Below, piece by piece: positions 34,492 through 38,226 of a stretch of DNA of 38,226 nt. The position numbers and the translations under genes are program-made. Within the stretch, counting starts at the first letter, position 1, and every line of letters starts with the position of its first letter. Below the pieces are notes generated by a model. The model ran no database searches and was not told the DNA's origin. It saw only the letters and a list, made by a program, of their open reading frames with translations. Source of the stretch: Paramesorhizobium leguminum (lineage in GTDB: Bacteria; Pseudomonadota; Alphaproteobacteria; Rhizobiales; Rhizobiaceae); the NCBI RefSeq assembly GCF_003217235.1, contig NZ_QJTF01000027.1, positions 1-38,226 of the forward strand, given 5' to 3'.

Positions 34492-34959
34492 ATGAAGCAG
34501 GCCGCCGACATATCCGCTTATCAGCCGCGCGCCGCATGGTTCGACGGTCTTGTGGAATGCGGCCCGGCGACGGTAAAGCTCAGCGTCATCGAGGCTGACC
34601 CGGCAAAGCCTATCGCAACCGTGCCAATCGAAAGGGCGCGCGCACTGATCGAAACGACCGGTGAAAAGCTAGCGCAAACACGCCATCTCGGCGCAGGATT
34701 CGCCATTCTCCATCAGGGGCAGGAAGGGCTTTGGCTGCTCCTTCACTGGTGGCTTGAAGGCGGCATCGCCACCCAAATAATCTGGCGGTCCGATCTCGAC
34801 GCAGAGCCTAAATTCCTTCCGGCTGACCCGTTGCTAACGGCTTGTGTCTGGGAACTTGGAATCATCGATTTTGAACGGCGCGCATGGATGGAAACGGCAA
34901 TGTCCGGCAAACCCATCGCCGACTATCTCACGCGCACCATGCCACGAGGCACAGTATGA
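34492..34959 (+). CDS. Hypothetical protein inserted between trpB and trpA
   Basis: This 155-residue protein is not a known trp enzyme. The sequence is [76 protein letters not shown], followed by a Trp-rich stretch and an acidic end. It looks like a single soluble alpha/beta domain. ATG 34492 has GGAGA 13 nt upstream; a TTG overlapping the trpB stop (34480) is an alternative. Its TGA overlaps the trpA ATG, so it is coupled to trpA. A role linked to tryptophan synthase is possible but unsupported. Confidence 0.75.
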   Translation: MKQAADISAYQPRAAWFDGLVECGPATVKLSVIEADPAKPIATVPIERARALIETTGEKLAQTRHLGAGFAILHQGQEGLWLLLHWWLEGGIATQIIWRSDLDAEPKFLPADPLLTACVWELGIIDFERRAWMETAMSGKPIADYLTRTMPRGTV

Positions 34960-35795
34960 CCACACGTATCGACAAAAAATTTGCGGACTTGAAAGCGGAG
35001 GGGCGTCCGGCGCTCGTGACCTATTTCATGGCCGGCGATCCGGATTACGAGACCTCGCTGAGGATCATGAAGGCGCTTCCCGAGTCCGGCGCCGATATCA
35101 TCGAACTCGGCGTGCCGTTCTCCGACCCGATGGCCGATGGTCCGGCGATTCAAGCCGCGGGCTTGCGCGCGTTGAAAAGCGGGCAGACACTGGCCAGGAC
35201 GCTGGCCATGGCGGCGGAGTTTCGCAAAAGCGACGACACCACGCCGATCGTGATGATGGGTTATTACAACCCGATCTACATCCATGGCGTCGAGCGGTTC
35301 CTCACGGAAGCGGCGCAGGCCGGTGTGGATGGGCTGATCATCGTCGATCTGCCGCCGGAGATGGACGAAGAACTTTGTGTCCCTGCGTTAAAGGCCGGCA
35401 TCAACTTCATCCGGCTGGCGACGCCGACGACGGATGACAAGCGCCTGCCCAAGGTGCTCGAAAACACCTCCGGCTTCGTCTATTATGTCTCGATGACCGG
35501 CATTACCGGTTCGGCACTGCCAGACACATCCAAAGTGGCGGGAGCCGTCCAACGCATCAAGGCGCATACGGCGCTGCCGATCTGTGTCGGCTTCGGCGTC
35601 AAGACCGCCGAACAGGCAAAAGTCATCGGCGCCTCTGCTGATGGCGTCGTTGTCGGCACGGCCATCGTCAATGCGGTTGCCAACACGATCCGGCCCGACG
35701 GCTCGCTGGTGGCCGATCCGGCGGAGGCTGTCGCCACCATGGTGCGCGGCCTTTCCACCGGGATTCGCGCCGCACGCCTTGCCGCCGCCGAATAA
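34956..35795 (+). CDS. trpA: Tryptophan synthase alpha subunit
   Basis: It cleaves indole-3-glycerol phosphate to indole and channels it to TrpB. It has 279 residues in a TIM barrel. The catalytic Glu50 and Asp61 lie in [17 protein letters not shown], with [22 protein letters not shown] and [11 protein letters not shown] as expected. The start is ATG 34956 ([18 protein letters not shown]), overlapping the preceding stop. An accD gene follows after 54 nt. Confidence 0.97.
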   Translation: MTTRIDKKFADLKAEGRPALVTYFMAGDPDYETSLRIMKALPESGADIIELGVPFSDPMADGPAIQAAGLRALKSGQTLARTLAMAAEFRKSDDTTPIVMMGYYNPIYIHGVERFLTEAAQAGVDGLIIVDLPPEMDEELCVPALKAGINFIRLATPTTDDKRLPKVLENTSGFVYYVSMTGITGSALPDTSKVAGAVQRIKAHTALPICVGFGVKTAEQAKVIGASADGVVVGTAIVNAVANTIRPDGSLVADPAEAVATMVRGLSTGIRAARLAAAE

Positions 35796-35849
35796 GCGCT
35801 TAGATTCAGCTTAGATTTTATAAGAAGACGAACAAACGGAAGCGAGATC

Positions 35850-36746
35850 ATGAACTGGATCACAAACTACGTCCGGCCCAAGATCAATTCGATGCTCGGA
35901 CGCCGCGATATGCCGGAAAATCTCTGGATCAAGGATCCAGAGAGCGGCGAGATGGTGTTTCATAAGGATCTCGAAAGCAATCAGTGGGTGATCCCCGCTT
36001 CCGGCCATCACATGCGGATTCCCGCCAGGGATCGGCTGCGCTTCTTCTTCGATGACGGCAAGTACGAGATGCTGGAAAGCGTTAAAGTGCCCGTTGATCC
36101 GCTGAAATTCCGCGACGAGAAGCGCTACATCGACCGTCTCAAGGACTATCGCGCGCGCACCGGCCTAGACGACACCATCATCAATGCGCTTGGCGCCATC
36201 GAAGGCCTGCCCATTTCCGTCATCATCCATGAGTTCGGCTTCATGGGCGGCTCGCTCGGCATGGCGGCCGGCGAGGCGATCGTCAAAGGCTTCGAGACCG
36301 CGATTGCGCAAAGGCGTCCAGTGGTGCTGTTCTCCGCTTCCGGCGGCGCGCGGATGCAGGAAGGCGTCCTGTCTCTGATGCAGTTGCCGCGTACAACGGT
36401 GGCCGTGGAAATGCTGAAGGAAGCCGGCCTGCCCTATATCGTGGTGCTGACCAACCCGACCACTGGTGGCGTTTCGGCCTCCTATGCGATGCTGGGCGAT
36501 GTGCATATCGCCGAACCGGGCGCAATGATCGGCTTTGCCGGGGCGCGCGTCATCGAGCAGACGATCCGCGAAAAGCTGCCTGAACGCTTTCAGACCGCCG
36601 AATATCTGATGGAACACGGCATGGTCGACATGGTCGTCTCGCGGCTGGAGATGAAGGCGACCGTTGCGCGCATCCTCAAGATGCTGATGAAGAAGCCAGC
36701 CGCCGTAGCGCAGGAGAGCGACGTATTCAACAGCGTCGCTGCTTGA
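35850..36746 (+). CDS. accD: Acetyl-CoA carboxylase carboxyltransferase subunit beta
   Basis: With AccA it transfers CO2 from biotin to acetyl-CoA for fatty-acid synthesis. It has 298 residues. The crotonase-fold core is intact ([51 protein letters not shown]). The N-terminal region that forms a four-Cys zinc ribbon in E. coli (residues about 24-52) contains no cysteine here: [13 protein letters not shown] and [10 protein letters not shown]. That loss is probably shared by relatives. GAAGCGAGATC precedes ATG. It overlaps nothing and folC starts 1 nt after its stop. Confidence 0.97.
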   Translation: MNWITNYVRPKINSMLGRRDMPENLWIKDPESGEMVFHKDLESNQWVIPASGHHMRIPARDRLRFFFDDGKYEMLESVKVPVDPLKFRDEKRYIDRLKDYRARTGLDDTIINALGAIEGLPISVIIHEFGFMGGSLGMAAGEAIVKGFETAIAQRRPVVLFSASGGARMQEGVLSLMQLPRTTVAVEMLKEAGLPYIVVLTNPTTGGVSASYAMLGDVHIAEPGAMIGFAGARVIEQTIREKLPERFQTAEYLMEHGMVDMVVSRLEMKATVARILKMLMKKPAAVAQESDVFNSVAA

Positions 36747-36747
36747 T

Positions 36748-38079
36748 ATGGCGCTTAAAACCGCCGGGCAGGAAATCGAACGGCTTCTGGGCCTGCATCC
36801 CAAGGGATTCGACCTGTCGCTCGAGCGGATTACGCGGCTTCTCGATACGCTCGGCAACCCGCATCTGAGGCTGCCGCCCGTTATCCATATCGCCGGCACC
36901 AACGGCAAGGGGTCAGCGAGTGCCTTCTCGCGGGCGCTGCTCGAAGCAGCCGGGCTGAGTGTGCACGTCCATACCTCGCCGCATCTCGTCAACTGGCACG
37001 AGCGTTACCGCATCGGTGAGCCCGGCGGCGGCAAGCTGGTTCGCGACGATGTACTGGCAGACGCGATATCGCGCGTGGCCGAGGCCAATGCCGGGCGGCC
37101 CATCACCGTCTTCGAAATCCTCACCGCCGTTACCTTCGTCCTCTTTTCCGAACATCCCGCCGACGCGGTAATACTTGAAGTCGGGCTTGGCGGGCGCTTC
37201 GACGCCACCAATGTCATTCCCAAACCGGCGGTCTCGCTCATCATGCCGGTTTCGCTCGACCATCAGTCCTATCTGGGCGACCGGGTGGAGCTGATCGCGG
37301 CGGAGAAAGCCGGCATCATCAAGCGTGGCTGCCCCGTCGTCATTGGTTTCCAGGAACATGACGCAGCGCGCAAGGTCATGCTGGAAACCGCCGAACGGCT
37401 CCGTTCGCCCGTTTCCGTCTACGGACAGGATTTTTTTGCCCATGAGGAGCATCGTCGCCTGATCTATCAGGACGAGGCGGGACTGATGGATTTGCCGCTG
37501 CCGCGCCTTGCCGGGCGTCACCAGCTCGGCAATGCCGCCGCCGCGATCAAGGCCGTGCGCACCGCCGGTTTCGACATTTCCGACCGTGCGATCGAAAAGG
37601 CGATGACCACGGTGGACTGGCCGGCGCGGATGCAGCGCCTGACGCAGGGACGGCTGACGGAGTTGGCGCCTCCCGGCGCTGAAATCTGGCTCGATGGCGG
37701 GCATAATCCCGGCGCGGGCGTGGTTATCGCCGAAGCCTTCGCCGAATTGGAAGAACGTGCGCCACGACCGCTATTCCTCATCACCGGCATGATCAACACC
37801 AAGGATCCTGTCGGCTATTTCAAGGCTTTCGCCGGCATGGCGAAGCATGTGTTCACCGTGCCGATCCGCTCCAGCGACGCCGGCATCGGGCATGAGGAAC
37901 TGGCGGCGGCGGCTCTGGAAGCCGGCATTTCAGCCGAACCAGTGCATAGTGTGGAGAACGTGCTGAAGCTTCTGCGCGATAGCTGGGACCCGAGCGATAC
38001 CCCGCCGCGCATCCTCATCGGAGGCTCGCTCTATCTGGCAGGCGACGTGCTTGCCGACAATGGCACGCCACCGGCGTAA
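36748..38079 (+). CDS. folC: Folylpolyglutamate synthase/dihydrofolate synthase
   Basis: It adds glutamate to dihydropteroate and to folates. It has 443 residues of the Mur ligase family: P-loop HIAGTNGKGSAS (GTNGKGS at 50-56), HTSPHLVNWHERYRIG, FEILTAVTFVLF, VGLGGRFDATN, HQSYLG and the C-terminal domain with LDGGHNPG and RILIGGSLYLAG. The accD stop is one base upstream, so it is co-transcribed with accD. Downstream lie 50 nt and half a terminator interrupted by an IS3 end. Confidence 0.96.
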   Translation: MALKTAGQEIERLLGLHPKGFDLSLERITRLLDTLGNPHLRLPPVIHIAGTNGKGSASAFSRALLEAAGLSVHVHTSPHLVNWHERYRIGEPGGGKLVRDDVLADAISRVAEANAGRPITVFEILTAVTFVLFSEHPADAVILEVGLGGRFDATNVIPKPAVSLIMPVSLDHQSYLGDRVELIAAEKAGIIKRGCPVVIGFQEHDAARKVMLETAERLRSPVSVYGQDFFAHEEHRRLIYQDEAGLMDLPLPRLAGRHQLGNAAAAIKAVRTAGFDISDRAIEKAMTTVDWPARMQRLTQGRLTELAPPGAEIWLDGGHNPGAGVVIAEAFAELEERAPRPLFLITGMINTKDPVGYFKAFAGMAKHVFTVPIRSSDAGIGHEELAAAALEAGISAEPVHSVENVLKLLRDSWDPSDTPPRILIGGSLYLAGDVLADNGTPPA

Positions 38080-38113
38080 GCCGTCAGGAGCGTCGGATTC
38101 TTTGCCAAAATAC

Positions 38114-38129
38114 AAAAAAGCCCGGCGCG
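38114..38129. terminator. Half of the folC terminator abutting the IS left end
   Basis: AAAAAAGCCCGGCGCG ends exactly at the IS. Joined to CGCGCCGGGCTTTT (98-111), with one CGCG removed, it rebuilds a perfect bidirectional terminator, implying that insertion split it. As it stands, folC has no complete terminator before the IS. Confidence 0.6.
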
Positions 38130-38139
38130 AGTGAACTGA

Positions 38140-38175
38140 CCCCCGAAAGTTGGATGTCAACCTTCGGGGGTTTTT
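38140..38175 (+). terminator. Terminator-like hairpin at the IS left end
   Basis: CCCCCGAA (38140-38147) pairs with TTCGGGGG (38163-38170), and GTTG (38149-38152) with CAAC (38158-38161), then TTTTT. It sits just before the OrfA ATG (38177) and would block transcription entering from the host. Confidence 0.65.
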
Positions 38176-38176
38176 C

Positions 38177-38226
38177 ATGTCCAGGCACAGCACTGCTTTC
38201 AAGCATTCTGTTGTGGAATTTTATCG
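38177..38226 (+). CDS. IS3-family transposase OrfA, N-terminal fragment
   Basis: ATG 38177 opens a frame reading MSRHSTAFKHSVVEFY up to the window end. The (ST)-x-F-K-x-x-VVE pattern is the usual beginning of the helix-turn-helix OrfA of IS3/IS150-group elements. It is cut by the window edge, so completeness is unknown. The RBS is poor and is partly buried by the upstream hairpin, in keeping with low transposase expression. Confidence 0.7.
   Translation, partial: MSRHSTAFKHSVVEFY

Larger units (their letters stand above)
38130..38226 (+). mobile_element. Left end of an IS3-family insertion sequence (partial)
   Basis: The terminal repeat AGTGAACTGACCCCCGAAAG (38130-38149, continuing TTGGA) matches the IS end at 73-97 with 2 mismatches in 25. 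It is followed by a hairpin with a T-tract and the start of OrfA. Its orientation is the same as that of the IS end at the beginning of the window. Confidence 0.82.

Overview
The window looks like a chromosomal segment of an alphaproteobacterium of the Hyphomicrobiales, most likely Brucellaceae (Brucella/Ochrobactrum and relatives). The reasons are the GC-rich code, the neighbourhood infC-rpmI-rplT-pheS-pheT plus trpF-trpB-trpA-accD-folC, an xylR-xylA operon divergent from xylFHG, an Lrp/ornithine cyclodeaminase/arginase cluster, an EcfG-type stress promoter, and many copies of the roughly 45-bp 'GCATGATC...GATCATGC' palindrome family. Genus assignment is inference from memory of synteny, not from a search.

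Layout. Positions 1-97 are the right end of an IS3-family insertion sequence. Next come an acyltransferase-3 membrane protein (172-1266) and a secreted LprI-like/pentapeptide protein (1437-2588, minus). The xylose locus follows: xylR-xylA on minus (5360 to 2769), divergent from xylF-xylH-xylG on plus (5578-9076). The divergent promoter carries a palindrome lying where a repressor operator would be expected. A second sugar locus (9420-15384) encodes a TIM-barrel isomerase/epimerase, a Gfo/Idh/MocA dehydrogenase and a complete RbsABC-type (CUT2) ABC transporter of unknown substrate. From 15.5 to 18.5 kb lie small accessory or stress genes: an Ig-like small protein, a DUF2189 membrane protein, a 'TFPGSDP' small protein and a PRC-barrel protein behind an EcfG-type promoter. 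From 18.6 to 21.2 kb an ornithine cyclodeaminase-arginase operon is divergent from an Lrp/AsnC regulator. Ada (21295-22374) then runs end-to-end into pheT.

The translation block 22375-28024 (minus) runs infC (AUU start) - rpmI - rplT - pheS - [DUF4160-DUF2442 pair] - pheT, with terminators after infC and rplT. On plus, 28387-30965 holds an ABHD10-like hydrolase, a BenE-type transporter and a DUF2852 protein. 31156-32537 holds a DUF45 metalloprotease coupled to a DUF218 protein. 32605-38079 is trpF-trpB-hypothetical-trpA-accD-folC. From 38130 to the end the left end of the same type of IS3 element begins.

Most striking points: the two window ends contain exactly 97 nt each of the same kind of IS, in direct orientation, and their flanks rejoin into a perfect bidirectional terminator with a 4-bp CGCG duplication; a toxin-antitoxin-like pair is wedged inside pheST; the xylF-xylH gap is a giant inverted repeat with identical 57-nt arms; and repeat-family copies supply the stop codons of neighbouring genes. 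No tRNA, rRNA or CRISPR array was seen.
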